A DNA stretch of 64,000 nt, taken from Pedobacter ghigonis (lineage in GTDB: Bacteria; Bacteroidota; Bacteroidia; Sphingobacteriales; Sphingobacteriaceae). A program made the translations under genes and the position numbers. Numbering within the stretch: the stretch's first letter is position 1; every line of letters begins with the position of its first letter. The stretch spans positions 33,215 through 97,214 of the forward strand of contig NZ_CAESCM010000021.1 of assembly GCF_903166585.1 (NCBI RefSeq), read 5' to 3'. Shown one piece after another: positions 50,431 through 58,934 of the stretch. Under the pieces are notes generated by a model. It ran no database searches, was not told the DNA's origin, and was given only the letters and a program-made list of their open reading frames with translations.

Positions 50431-51925
50431 CCAACCCAATAATGCAGAATCTTTTTCTGAGGAAGAAAAAGGTAACCAGCTGTTTCCGGTTTTTGTGAAG
50501 CTGAATAAGCTGCGTACATTATTAATTGGTGCAGGTAATATTGGCCTCGAGAAATTAACGGCGATTGTTAACAACAGCCAACAGGCTACTATTACCATTG
50601 TGGCCGAAGTAATTTCTCCGGAGGTTTATACCTTAATTGCGAATTATCCTTTGGTTAAGGTGAAGCAAAAGAGTTTTGATGTTTCTGATTTGCAGGATAT
50701 TGATATCGTTTTTGCCGCTACAAACAATGACATTTTAAACGAAGAAATTAGAAAAGTAACGCACGAAAAAGGTTTGCTGATTAACGTAGCCGATAAACCC
50801 GAGCTTTGCGATTTCTATTTAGGATCTATTGTTCAAAGGGGTGATTTAAAAATTGCGATTTCTACCAACGGGAAATCGCCAACCATAGCCAAACGCTTAA
50901 AACAAATTTTGAACGAAGGTTTACCGGCCGAGCTGGATGAAACTTTGCAGAATATGAGTGCTTTGCGCCAGACCTTAAACGGCGATTTCTCGGCAAAAGT
51001 TAAAAAGCTGAATAAGGTTACCCAAAGTTTAATTGACCCTAAAAAGAGTTTTGCCGAGCGCAATATCAAATGGTTAATCTGGGTGGCTTCGGTATTATTA
51101 ATCGGTGCCATAGGTTTTTCATTATGGAATACCGAGCCAGAGTTTCAAACTTTCCTGATTAATATCGACCCCTTGTTTTACTGGTTTTTAGGTGCCGGAT
51201 TTTTATTCGCCCTGATTGACGGTGCAATTGGCATGTCGTACGGGGTTACTACAGCCTCTTTCTCGCTGGCAATGGGTTTACCACCTGCCTCAGCCAGTAT
51301 GGCTATCCACATTTCGGAAGTAATGAGTAACGGTATTGCCGGCTGGATGCATTACCGTATGGGCAATGTAAACTGGAAGCTGTTTAAAATATTAATCCTG
51401 CCGGCTATTGTAGGGGCAGTGCTTGGCGCATATATCTTATCGTCGCTTGAGCACTATAGTGCTTATGTTAAGCCAATTGTGGCAGTATATACCTTATTTT
51501 TAGGTGGTATCATTTTAATGAAAGCTTTTAACATCAAAAGAAAGAAAGCCGATCAGAAGATTAAAAAAATTGGATTACTGGGTTTTGTGGGTGGTTTTAT
51601 CGATGCTGCTTTTGGTGGCGGTTGGGGTTCAATCGTACTTTCAAGTTTAATTGCCGGTGGCAGGCACCCTTTGTTTTCATTGGGAACAGTAAAAATCAGC
51701 AGGTTTTTTATTGCCACACTTAGTTCGCTAACCTTTTTTACCATGTTGGGTGGCAAACACTGGGAAGCTGTTTTGGGATTGATTATTGGTAGTGCGATAG
51801 CATCGCCGATTGCTGCAAAAGTATCGAACAAAATTTCGGCAAAAACCATTATGGTAGCCGTTGGGATTATTGTGATGATCGTAAGCTTGCGCAGCGTAAT
51901 TATGTTTATTTTAAAATTAATTTAG
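50414..51925 (+). CDS. Precorrin-2 dehydrogenase/ferrochelatase fused to a TauE/SafE (TSUP) transporter
   Basis: A 503-residue fusion. Residues 1 to about 210 resemble the CysG N-terminal/Met8p module, which oxidises precorrin-2 and inserts iron to give siroheme: FPVFVKLNKLRTLLIGAGNIGLEKLTAIV, DIVFAATNNDILNEEI, LINVADKPELCDFYLGSIVQRGDLKIAISTNGKSPTIAKRLK. From about residue 215 there are eight or so transmembrane helices of a TSUP permease, with the paired repeats GAIGMSYGVTTASFSLAMGLPPASASMAIHISEV and GFIDAAFGGGWGSIVLSSLI typical of sulfite/sulfate-type exporters or importers. The start is the ATG at 50414; a TTG at 50363 is less likely. It overlaps cobA and is followed after 2 bases by cysH. 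Confidence 0.9.
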   Translation: MQVLPNQPNNAESFSEEEKGNQLFPVFVKLNKLRTLLIGAGNIGLEKLTAIVNNSQQATITIVAEVISPEVYTLIANYPLVKVKQKSFDVSDLQDIDIVFAATNNDILNEEIRKVTHEKGLLINVADKPELCDFYLGSIVQRGDLKIAISTNGKSPTIAKRLKQILNEGLPAELDETLQNMSALRQTLNGDFSAKVKKLNKVTQSLIDPKKSFAERNIKWLIWVASVLLIGAIGFSLWNTEPEFQTFLINIDPLFYWFLGAGFLFALIDGAIGMSYGVTTASFSLAMGLPPASASMAIHISEVMSNGIAGWMHYRMGNVNWKLFKILILPAIVGAVLGAYILSSLEHYSAYVKPIVAVYTLFLGGIILMKAFNIKRKKADQKIKKIGLLGFVGGFIDAAFGGGWGSIVLSSLIAGGRHPLFSLGTVKISRFFIATLSSLTFFTMLGGKHWEAVLGLIIGSAIASPIAAKVSNKISAKTIMVAVGIIVMIVSLRSVIMFILKLI

Positions 51926-51927
51926 TG

Positions 51928-52629
51928 ATGGAACGTGTAGAAGAGATAAAAGAAGCACTAAAGGGCTTAAGTACTGTTGAAAAATTGAGGTTTTTGGCCG
52001 ATCGCTATGCAGGCCGAATCATCTTTTCGACCAGTTTTGGTTGGGAAGATCAGGCAATTACACACCTTATTTTTGCCAATAATATTCCGATCAAGGTTTT
52101 TACTTTAGAAACCGGACGGTTATTTCCGGAAACGTACTACGTTTGGAACCGTACTCTTGAAATATACAATAAACCAATTTACGCTTACTATCCGCAAAAT
52201 GAGCTATTGCAGAATATGGTAAACAGTAAAGGGCCAAGCAGTTTTTACGAATCGGTCGAAAACAGGAAAGAGTGCTGCTATATCCGTAAAATAGAACCTT
52301 TAAAAAGAGCATTAAAAGGTAACGAAATCTGGATTACAGGCATCAGGGCCGATCAGAGTGCCAACCGCGAAGATATGCACGATGTAGAGTGGGATGAAGG
52401 CAATCAGCTGGTTAAATTTCACCCGATTTTCGACTGGACATTAGATGAGGTGAAGGCCTATATTAAAGAAAACAACATTGTTTACAATACCTTGCACGAT
52501 AAAGGATTTCCGAGCATCGGTTGCGCCCCATGTACCAGAGCCGTACAACCCGGCGAAGATTTTAGGGCCGGAAGATGGTGGTGGGAAGACCAAAGCAAAA
52601 AGGAATGTGGCTTGCATGCAGCATCCTGA
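51928..52629 (+). CDS. cysH: Phosphoadenylyl/adenylyl-sulfate reductase
   Basis: A 233-residue thioredoxin- or glutathione-dependent reductase that makes sulfite from activated sulfate. Cysteines in KECCYIRKIEPL and in IGCAPCTRAV form the CC...CxxC set that binds a 4Fe-4S cluster, which marks the APS-using type, and KKECGLH holds the catalytic cysteine. The PP-loop region is at RIIFSTSFGWEDQAI. The ATG at 51928 follows the previous stop by 2 bases; a GTG at 51925 is an alternative. It belongs to the sulfate reduction operon. Confidence 0.94.
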   Translation: MERVEEIKEALKGLSTVEKLRFLADRYAGRIIFSTSFGWEDQAITHLIFANNIPIKVFTLETGRLFPETYYVWNRTLEIYNKPIYAYYPQNELLQNMVNSKGPSSFYESVENRKECCYIRKIEPLKRALKGNEIWITGIRADQSANREDMHDVEWDEGNQLVKFHPIFDWTLDEVKAYIKENNIVYNTLHDKGFPSIGCAPCTRAVQPGEDFRAGRWWWEDQSKKECGLHAAS

Positions 52630-52643
52630 GCCTCCTATCGGGG

Positions 52644-52765
52644 CGTCATTGCGAGGCTGGGAAAGAGTGAGCCGTGGCAATCTTATAGAAAGATAAAATA
52701 AAATTACTATTGCAGAAAGCCGAAACAGATTGCTTCGGCGGTTGAAAAACCTTCTCGCAATGACG
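52644..52765. repeat. Dispersed inverted repeat, CGTCATTGCGAG family, copy 2
   Basis: Exact 12-base ends CGTCATTGCGAG and CTCGCAATGACG enclose about 100 bases; CAATCTTAT and GATTGCTTC inside match the copy at 34578. It sits between cysH and cysD and starts 14 bases after the cysH stop, so the operon may be split here or readthrough may occur. Confidence 0.85.
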
Positions 52766-52864
52766 TAAATAGAATAACAACAGCAAATATATTAGTTGAA
52801 AAAGGAACAGCGCTGGCAGGCAACCTTCCAACATTTCAACAATCAATCATTTCAACATTTTATA

Positions 52865-53770
52865 ATGAGTACATATAATTTTGATTATTTAGATGAACTA
52901 GAGGCAGAGGCCATTCACATTTTACGTGAGGTTGCAGGGCAGTTTGAAAAGCCGGCTTTGCTGTTTTCGGGTGGAAAAGATTCGATTACCTTAGTACGTT
53001 TGGCAGAAAAAGCTTTCCGTCCGGGTAAATTTCCTTTTCCACTGGTACACATCGATACCGGGCATAATTTTGAAGAAACCATTACCTACCGTGATAAAAT
53101 GGTAGAAAGAATTGGCGAAAGGCTGATTATTGGTTCAGTTCAGGAATCTATTGATCAAGGTAAAGTAGTAGAACAAACCGGTAAAAATGCGAGTAGAAAT
53201 GCTTTGCAAACCGTAACCTTATTAGATACCATTGCCAAACACCAGTTCGATGCCTGTATTGGCGGTGCACGCAGAGACGAAGAAAAAGCACGCGCAAAAG
53301 AACGTATTTTCTCTGTTCGTGATGAATTTGGCCAGTGGGATCCTAAGCGTCAGCGTCCAGAGCTTTGGAACATTTATAACGGTAAAATCCACAAAGGCGA
53401 AAACATCCGTGTATTTCCTATCAGCAACTGGACCGAGCTGGATGTTTGGAACTACATCCGCCGCGAAAAAATTGAATTACCAAGCATCTACTTCTCGCAC
53501 GAACGCGATGTGATTACCCGCAACGGACAGTTAATGGCAGCATCGCCGTTTTTAAATATGGATGATGAGGATATTGTTTTCCGCAAACAAGTACGTTTCC
53601 GTACAGTTGGCGATATGTCGTGCACGGCTGCGGTAGAATCGGAAGCCACTTTGATTGATGATATTATTTCAGAAATCAGCGCATCTAAAATTTCGGAACG
53701 TGGTGCCCGCTTAGACGATAAAGTTTCGGAAGCAGCAATGGAAGACAGGAAAAAGGGAGGGTATTTTTAG
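52865..53770 (+). CDS. cysD: Sulfate adenylyltransferase subunit 2
   Basis: A 301-residue ATP-sulfurylase catalytic subunit (302 in E. coli) that makes adenylyl sulfate from ATP and sulfate. Motifs: the PP-loop LLFSGGKDSITLVRLAEKAF, LVHIDTGHNFEETITYRD, IGGARRDEEKARAKERIFS, WDPKRQRPELWNIYN and RFRTVGDMSCTAAVESEA. The start is the ATG at 52865, not the TTG at 52796 allowed by the frame. cysN follows after 74 bases. Confidence 0.96.
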   Translation: MSTYNFDYLDELEAEAIHILREVAGQFEKPALLFSGGKDSITLVRLAEKAFRPGKFPFPLVHIDTGHNFEETITYRDKMVERIGERLIIGSVQESIDQGKVVEQTGKNASRNALQTVTLLDTIAKHQFDACIGGARRDEEKARAKERIFSVRDEFGQWDPKRQRPELWNIYNGKIHKGENIRVFPISNWTELDVWNYIRREKIELPSIYFSHERDVITRNGQLMAASPFLNMDDEDIVFRKQVRFRTVGDMSCTAAVESEATLIDDIISEISASKISERGARLDDKVSEAAMEDRKKGGYF

Positions 53771-53844
53771 TCTTGAGTTCGGAGTCTTTAGTCGGGAGTC
53801 CAATTCAATAATTAAATCCACCATTCATTCAATCATTTTTTAAC

Positions 53845-55095
53845 ATGAACATATTAAAATTCTTTACAGCAGGCAGTGTAGATGATGGTAAAAGTACCTT
53901 AATCGGCCGTTTGCTATACGATACAGATTCTATTTTAGCCGATCAATTAGAAGCCTTACAAAGCTCGAACCGTAAAAATGACGACGGAACAATTGACCTG
54001 GCTATTTTAACTGATGGATTAAGGGCAGAGCGCGAGCAGGGCATTACCATCGATGTAGCCTATAAATACTTTCAAACCAAAAAGCGTAAATTTATTATAG
54101 CCGATACCCCGGGGCACATCCAGTACACCCGCAACATGGTTACCGGAGCCTCAACCGCTAATCTGGCCATTATTTTAATTGATGCCCGGAACAGTGTTGT
54201 AGAGCAAACTATCCGCCACTCGTATATTGTTTCCTTATTGGGCATTAAACACGTGGTGGTTTGTATCAATAAAATGGATATGGTTGATTACAGTGAAACG
54301 GTTTATGCTTCCATTATCGAAAAGTACAAGGTACTGGCCCAGCAGCTTAAGTTAGACGATGTAACTTACATCCCGGTTAGTGCCCTGAAAGGTGATAACG
54401 TGGTGCAACGTTCAGAAAATATGCAGTGGTACGAAGGCGAAAGCTTGCTACATTTCTTAGAACAGGTAGATACCGATCATTCAGACCGTTCGCAACTGGC
54501 ACGCATGCCGGTACAGTGGGTTGTACGCCCGCAAACCGACGAATTGCACGATTACCGCGGTTACGCCGGCCGAGTATTGAGCGGAACTTTTAGCCTGAAC
54601 GATAAAGTAAATGTATTGCCTTCAGGTGCAGGTTCTACCATCGAGAAAATTGAATTTTTTGATGAAGCACTGGATGAAGCCCATGCAGGTCAGTCGGTGA
54701 TTATCCATTTAAAAGATGATGTGGATATTAGCCGTGGCGATACCATTGTAAATGCTTCTGCCTTGCCGCAGGAATCGAAACTGATTGAAGCCGATTTGTG
54801 CTGGATGGATGCACGTGCATTGGATACCTCGATCATGTATAACATTCAGCATAACAGTAAGGTTACGAAGTGTAAAATCAGTGAAATTCTGCATAAGGTA
54901 GATATTAATACACTCGAAAAACATGCAGCTGATGAATTTAAACTGAATGATATAGGTCGCGTAATTATTAAAACGGCAGATGCTTTGGCTTTTGATCTTT
55001 ATGATGATAACCGCGCTAACGGCTCAGCTATTTTGGTTGATAGCCGTACCAATTTAACAGTTGGAGCCTTAATGTTCAGGGCAGCAATTGAATAA
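53845..55095 (+). CDS. cysN: Sulfate adenylyltransferase subunit 1 (GTPase)
   Basis: A 416-residue GTPase that drives the CysD reaction. The G-domain motifs are GSVDDGKSTLIGRLLYDT (G1), GITIDVAYKYF (G2), DTPGHIQYTRNM (G3) and NKMD (G4), with SALKG as G5. Elongation-factor-like beta-barrel domains follow. It lacks a fused APS kinase (CysC) domain, which agrees with an APS-type CysH that does not need PAPS. It is the last gene of the operon, before the terminator at 55210. Confidence 0.96.
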   Translation: MNILKFFTAGSVDDGKSTLIGRLLYDTDSILADQLEALQSSNRKNDDGTIDLAILTDGLRAEREQGITIDVAYKYFQTKKRKFIIADTPGHIQYTRNMVTGASTANLAIILIDARNSVVEQTIRHSYIVSLLGIKHVVVCINKMDMVDYSETVYASIIEKYKVLAQQLKLDDVTYIPVSALKGDNVVQRSENMQWYEGESLLHFLEQVDTDHSDRSQLARMPVQWVVRPQTDELHDYRGYAGRVLSGTFSLNDKVNVLPSGAGSTIEKIEFFDEALDEAHAGQSVIIHLKDDVDISRGDTIVNASALPQESKLIEADLCWMDARALDTSIMYNIQHNSKVTKCKISEILHKVDINTLEKHAADEFKLNDIGRVIIKTADALAFDLYDDNRANGSAILVDSRTNLTVGALMFRAAIE

Positions 55096-55172
55096 AATAA
55101 ACGTAAGGGAGATGTGAGGTGGATGAATTTTGTAAATATCCAGCAAAACCACAACCAAATATAAGATGAAGA

Positions 55173-55194
55173 CGCTATGCCGAAAGGTATAGTG
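55173..55194 (+). ncRNA. GAAA-tetraloop hairpin downstream of cysN
   Basis: CGCTATGCC pairs with GGTATAGTG (two G-T pairs) around GAAA, a stable GNRA-capped stem. It lies 15 bases before the terminator at 55210, so the two could form part of one structured 3' RNA or a small RNA. No known RNA family is recognised. Confidence 0.35.
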
Positions 55195-55209
55195 TGAAAG
55201 CAATTTCAG

Positions 55210-55239
55210 CGGGGCATCGGTTACGATAGTCCCGTTTTT
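55210..55239 (+). terminator. Intrinsic terminator of the sulfate reduction operon
   Basis: CGGGGC pairs with GTCCCG and an inner ATCG pairs with CGAT, with one bulged base, followed by TTTTT. It lies about 115 bases after the cysN stop. Confidence 0.8.
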
Positions 55240-55333
55240 CGTAGTGTGCTGGCTATTTTATCATAATTTAGTGCCTGCGTAGATAATTTTTATATCTTAG
55301 TTTAACTCACTATCTCTTATAACCGCTTAACTT

Positions 55334-56344
55334 ATGCATGCAGGAAAAAAATATACTTTTCTGGAATTTATCATCTGGACCAGGCGCGATATTTACCGCT
55401 TAACCATCCTGGCCATTATTCCTACCGTACTTTATCATTATTGCGCTTTTACTTTTCTTTCCATTTCCTGGGTACCTGTAGCGCTTTTGGGCACCGCAGT
55501 TTCATTTATCATTAGTTTTAAAAATAATGCAAGTTATGCCCGCCTTTGGGAAGCCCGGCAAATTTATGGAGCAATAATCAACTCGAGCCGCGCCTTTGGA
55601 GTAATGGTTCGCGATTATCTGGCAATTCACGATAAAAAGACAGATGTTGAGGCTATTTTTTATCGCCATTTTGCATGGTTAACCGCCTTACGTTTTCAGC
55701 TAAGGGAACCAAGGGCATGGGAAAACTCAGATGATCCGCGCAATATCGAATATGCCCGGCTTTATCGGGTTTCAGAAAAGGCAGATCGTTTGGAAGATAG
55801 CCTTGCACAATACCTTTCTGCTGATGAATTAAAATATATTTTGACCAAGAAGAACAAGGCTACCCAATTAATGGCACTGCAATCGGCCCATATTAATAAA
55901 CTTGTGGTTAGCGGATTTTTAACCGAACTGCAACTGCAATCTTTACAAAATACCATTACCAGCTTTTACGATAACCAGGGTAAGGCTGAAAGGATTAAGA
56001 ATTTTCCTTATCCACGCCATTTTTCGTCTATAGCCACCATTATGCTAAATTTATTTGTGTTTTTGGTTCCTTACGGATTGCTAAACGAATTTAATAAGCT
56101 AGGCAACGGCACTTTAATTGAAGGTTATTCTATCTGGTTAAATATTCCCTTCGCTATTTTGTTAACCTGGGTTTTCAATTCGCTGGATATTGTTGGCGAA
56201 AGTTCTACTAATCCTTTTGAAGGAAGTGCGAACGATGTTCCAATCACCAATATCTCCAGAACGATAGAAATCGACATGCGGGATATGCTTGATGAAACCG
56301 ATCTGCCGCCGGCACTTACACCAGAGCATTTTATACTGATGTAA
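55334..56344 (+). CDS. Bestrophin-family ion channel
   Basis: A 336-residue membrane protein. The N-terminus FLEFIIWTRRDIYRLTILAIIPTVLYHY, the conserved GTAVSFIISFKNNASYARLWEARQIYGAIINSSR and the late block FVFLVPYGLLNEF with WLNIPFAILLTWVFNSLDIVGESSTNPFEGSANDVPI are typical of bacterial bestrophins (UPF0187), which form pentameric channels. The acidic loop D-x-x-GE-x-x-x-x-NPFE is characteristic. It is not clearly linked to either neighbouring operon. Confidence 0.9.
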   Translation: MHAGKKYTFLEFIIWTRRDIYRLTILAIIPTVLYHYCAFTFLSISWVPVALLGTAVSFIISFKNNASYARLWEARQIYGAIINSSRAFGVMVRDYLAIHDKKTDVEAIFYRHFAWLTALRFQLREPRAWENSDDPRNIEYARLYRVSEKADRLEDSLAQYLSADELKYILTKKNKATQLMALQSAHINKLVVSGFLTELQLQSLQNTITSFYDNQGKAERIKNFPYPRHFSSIATIMLNLFVFLVPYGLLNEFNKLGNGTLIEGYSIWLNIPFAILLTWVFNSLDIVGESSTNPFEGSANDVPITNISRTIEIDMRDMLDETDLPPALTPEHFILM

Positions 56345-56428
56345 TGGTTTTTCTGTTATGGAAATACCTTAAATTCTTCATCATATTGGTATATTAGTAT
56401 AATCAATTACAATGCTAAAACTCCTGAT

Positions 56429-56896
56429 ATGAAAAGAAACATCGTTTACCTCGTTATGGCGGCGCTTCCCTTTGCTTATGCCTGTAACCAAAATAAAACC
56501 AGTACAAACTCGAAAGAGAAAACCGATTCTGTAGTTAATGAAGCTTGTTATGCATCAGCATTTGAAAAAGATAGTGCAGCAATTATTGTTAAAACAATGG
56601 CTTCGGGTAAAGTTGAAGGTTCATTATTAATTAAGTATGCCAATAAACCGCAAAACAATGGTAAAATTGACGGTAAATTTAGTGGCGATACTTTATATGT
56701 AGATTATCGCTTTAATACTGGGAAAGACAGCACCCGGGTATTTACAAATCCACTGGCTTTCCTAAAAAAAGATGGTAAACTGGTTATGGGAGTAGGGCAG
56801 ATCGAAACCACATTGGGTCGCTCATACTTTGCTAAAGGGAAACCAATTAATTACGAAGCCGGAAAATTTATTTTTACAGCAGTAAACTGTAAATAA
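56429..56896 (+). CDS. Small lipoprotein of unknown function
   Basis: A 155-residue lipoprotein with signal peptide MKRNIVYLVMAALPFAYAC and the lipid cysteine at residue 19. The mature part is a beta-rich domain (SGKVEGSLLIKYANKPQNNGKIDGKFSGDTLYVDYRF) with two further cysteines at residues 40 and 154 that could form a disulfide. I do not recognise a characterised family. A terminator-like hairpin follows at 56913. Confidence 0.75.
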   Translation: MKRNIVYLVMAALPFAYACNQNKTSTNSKEKTDSVVNEACYASAFEKDSAAIIVKTMASGKVEGSLLIKYANKPQNNGKIDGKFSGDTLYVDYRFNTGKDSTRVFTNPLAFLKKDGKLVMGVGQIETTLGRSYFAKGKPINYEAGKFIFTAVNCK

Positions 56897-56912
56897 GTAA
56901 TAAACTATTTTT

Positions 56913-56943
56913 AGGGGTCTTAGTGTTTCGTTAAGACCTCTTT
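56913..56943 (+). terminator. Probable terminator after the small lipoprotein
   Basis: AGGGGTCTTA pairs with TAAGACCTCT with one mismatch, followed by TTTG. It is a stable hairpin, but the T run is short. Confidence 0.6.
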
Positions 56944-57174
56944 GTATGCTATAATATTTTCGCCACGGATGCGCGGAAAACACGGAAAGATTTTTCTTTT
57001 TTGTTATTCTGGTTTCTAACGTAAGGTCAAATGTTACCATTTGCCTTATACTAATCAAAGCTTCGATGGCTGTTCGATAATAATATCTGACAGCACTAAT
57101 AGATAGCCACTCCATAGATTGTCCTTTGAGGGGTAATTTATTGGATAAAATCAATATAGTTACAACCCTTCGGA

Positions 57175-57304
57175 GTCGTCATTTCGAGCAGAAATGCAAC
57201 GTAGTCGAGAAACACGCAATACTCAGCGAAGCTAAATCCGTCTCTATAGATTTCTCCGTTCCGCTACCGGTGAAAAACCGGTTGGCTTCAGTCGAAATGA
57301 CGAT
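57175..57304. repeat. Dispersed inverted repeat with CGTCATTTCGA ends
   Basis: GTCATTTCGA at the left and TCGAAATGAC at the right enclose about 110 bases. It shares the outer CGTCATT with the two other dispersed repeat families of the window. A 92-residue open frame across it is an artefact. The rest of the 598-base gap (56897-57494) is AT-rich and holds the promoter at 57421. Confidence 0.8.
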
Positions 57305-57420
57305 TCTTCTACTGGGGCTGTCAATGGTATTGGAGTCGAAGGATTTTTATAGTCTTGTTTTTCATATCATAAGAGATGCTTCACTATGTTCATCGTCACA
57401 ATAAAAAAATATTTTAAAAT

Positions 57421-57455
57421 AAATTACTACAATTCCTATAGACTTTATATATTTG
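57421..57455 (+). promoter_or_regulatory. Promoter/operator element of the second cobA-like gene
   Basis: Second copy of the sulfur promoter element (32 of 35 positions identical to 47271-47305), with ATTCCTATA and the -7 box TATATTTG at its end. The ATG of the gene is 39 bases further on. No polycysteine ORF follows here. Confidence 0.75.
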
Positions 57456-57494
57456 TGATAATTAACGAATGTGAACCAGCATAAATTTGGTGTT

Positions 57495-58289
57495 ATGATT
57501 TTAAATAAAGTAGAAAAAGCGAACATTGAACCACGAATTACTTTAATAGGTGCAGGTCCTGGCGACCCGGATTTATTTAGTTTAAAAGGTGTTAAAGCAT
57601 TAAAAACAGCTGATGTTGTTTTGTACGATGCAAATGTGAATGAAGCTTTACTATGTCATGCACCAGATGGTATTCCGAAAGTTTATGTAGGTAAACGCAG
57701 CGATGATGAAGATTTTTCGCAGGAGGCTGTTAACAAGCTGATTGTAGATTACGCTTTAAACTACGGACACGTGGTACGTTTAAAAAGCGGAGATCCGTTT
57801 TTCTTTGCCAAAGGTTACGAAGAAATCGATGCGGCAGAATCTTACAGCATCCCAACCGAAATTATTCCTGGTATCTCGAGTGCCACAGGTGCACCAAGCT
57901 TACAAAAGATCCCGATGATTTATAAAGATCTGAGCGAGAGTTTTTGGGCGGTAACCGGAACCAATTCGAAAGGTGAAATTTCGGAAGATTTATACATCGC
58001 AGCTAAAACCAAAGCGACCATCGTGGTTTTAAACGGAATTGAGAAGGTAAAAGAAATCGCAGCTATATTTCAGTCTGAAAATAAAAATCTTTTACCAGTA
58101 GCTGTAATCCAGAACGGATCGACGCCACAAGAGAAAATTGCCGTAGGTATAGTTGATACCATTGCCGAAATTGTTGAGGATAAAAAAATAACCGCGCCAG
58201 CCTTATTGGTTTTCGGCGATGTTGTTTCCCTACACCCACAATTTCAGCCTATCCGCGATTTCTACGAAATTTTAGCGGAAGAGTACTAA
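57495..58289 (+). CDS. Diverged uroporphyrinogen-III C-methyltransferase paralogue
   Basis: A 264-residue protein clearly related to the cobA product at 49660 (LIGAGPGDPDLFSLKGVKALKTADVVLYDA). It differs at positions normally kept: the G-G-D-P-F-x-F-G-R-G signature reads SGDPFFFAKG, PVTHRG reads PMIYKD, and GKRSGEHSYPQ reads GKRSDDEDFSQ. The SAM-binding parts remain. It may have a changed substrate or be a regulatory or accessory homologue. The frame can begin at a GTG at 57471, but the ATG at 57495 is preferred. It shares its promoter element with the sulfite reductase operon and is followed by a terminator at 58327. Confidence 0.85.
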   Translation: MILNKVEKANIEPRITLIGAGPGDPDLFSLKGVKALKTADVVLYDANVNEALLCHAPDGIPKVYVGKRSDDEDFSQEAVNKLIVDYALNYGHVVRLKSGDPFFFAKGYEEIDAAESYSIPTEIIPGISSATGAPSLQKIPMIYKDLSESFWAVTGTNSKGEISEDLYIAAKTKATIVVLNGIEKVKEIAAIFQSENKNLLPVAVIQNGSTPQEKIAVGIVDTIAEIVEDKKITAPALLVFGDVVSLHPQFQPIRDFYEILAEEY

Positions 58290-58326
58290 GATATTTTTAA
58301 ACCAAAAATATATTTGTTTTGTTGTT

Positions 58327-58361
58327 AAAAACCGCGTGGGCGAGCCAGGCGGTTTTTTTTG
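58327..58361 (+). terminator. Intrinsic terminator after the second cobA-like gene
   Basis: AAAAACCGC pairs with GCGGTTTTT, with an inner TGG/CCA pair, followed by a run of T. It lies 37 bases after the stop codon. Confidence 0.88.
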
Positions 58362-58372
58362 TTTTTATGTTT

Positions 58373-58675
58373 GCCTCAGCGTACATCTGCGCTATCAGCG
58401 GGAAGCTGTTTGGAAATTATCCTACAGATTTAAGGTGATCATCGTAGCTTATTTATTTAGGTATCTCTATTGCACCAACGCTGTTAATAAGCCTGATTGA
58501 AACGAAAAGCCCGGAACCCGATATTTCATCGGGTGAGGACTTGCAGTGTAAAGCAGGGCTGCTGGCTGCCACAAATTGCTGAACATTCACTTTCTGATAA
58601 ACATGCCTCAGTATAAGCAGCAGGAAGCTATTTAGAAATTGTCCCGCAGATTTAAGAAGATCATCGCTGATTAAG
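58373..58675. repeat. Imperfect direct repeat of ~65 bp, CGCAGAT type, around a small hairpin
   Basis: Related segments at 58373-58449 and 58605-58675 share TGCCTCAG, GGAAGCT-TTT-GAAATT and CAGATTTAAG followed by GATCATCG. Between them, ACCCGATATTTCATCGGGT at 58517-58535 forms a hairpin. ATCTGCG fragments link this region to the array at 2643. The remaining bases up to glgA are AT-rich, with no gene seen. Confidence 0.6.
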
Positions 58676-58934
58676 CACCTGTTTCCTACGTTTTTCAACT
58701 GCTAAATTTACTTTTTAAGCCTGTTTTGAAAGCTTCATTTTTTCATAATAATTCTCCGCGTACATCTGCGTAATTAATAGAGAAATACCTAAAACATTGC
58801 CACTCAGATTCAAAATCAATACCCTCGTTAAAAAATACCTGACCGTTAAATATTCAACTAAAAATATAATTTCCATTATTTGCAATGCTCAAAACAATTA
58901 GTAACTTACTTAGGTTATCTACACCAAATATTTG

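Noticed and set aside
52796..52864. Extended N-terminus of CysD from a TTG
   Set aside because: The CysD family begins close to the ATG at 52865; the extension lies in spacer sequence.
57126..57404. 92-codon open frame between the lipoprotein and second cobA
   Set aside because: It is covered by the CGTCATTTCGA inverted repeat and has no recognisable domain.
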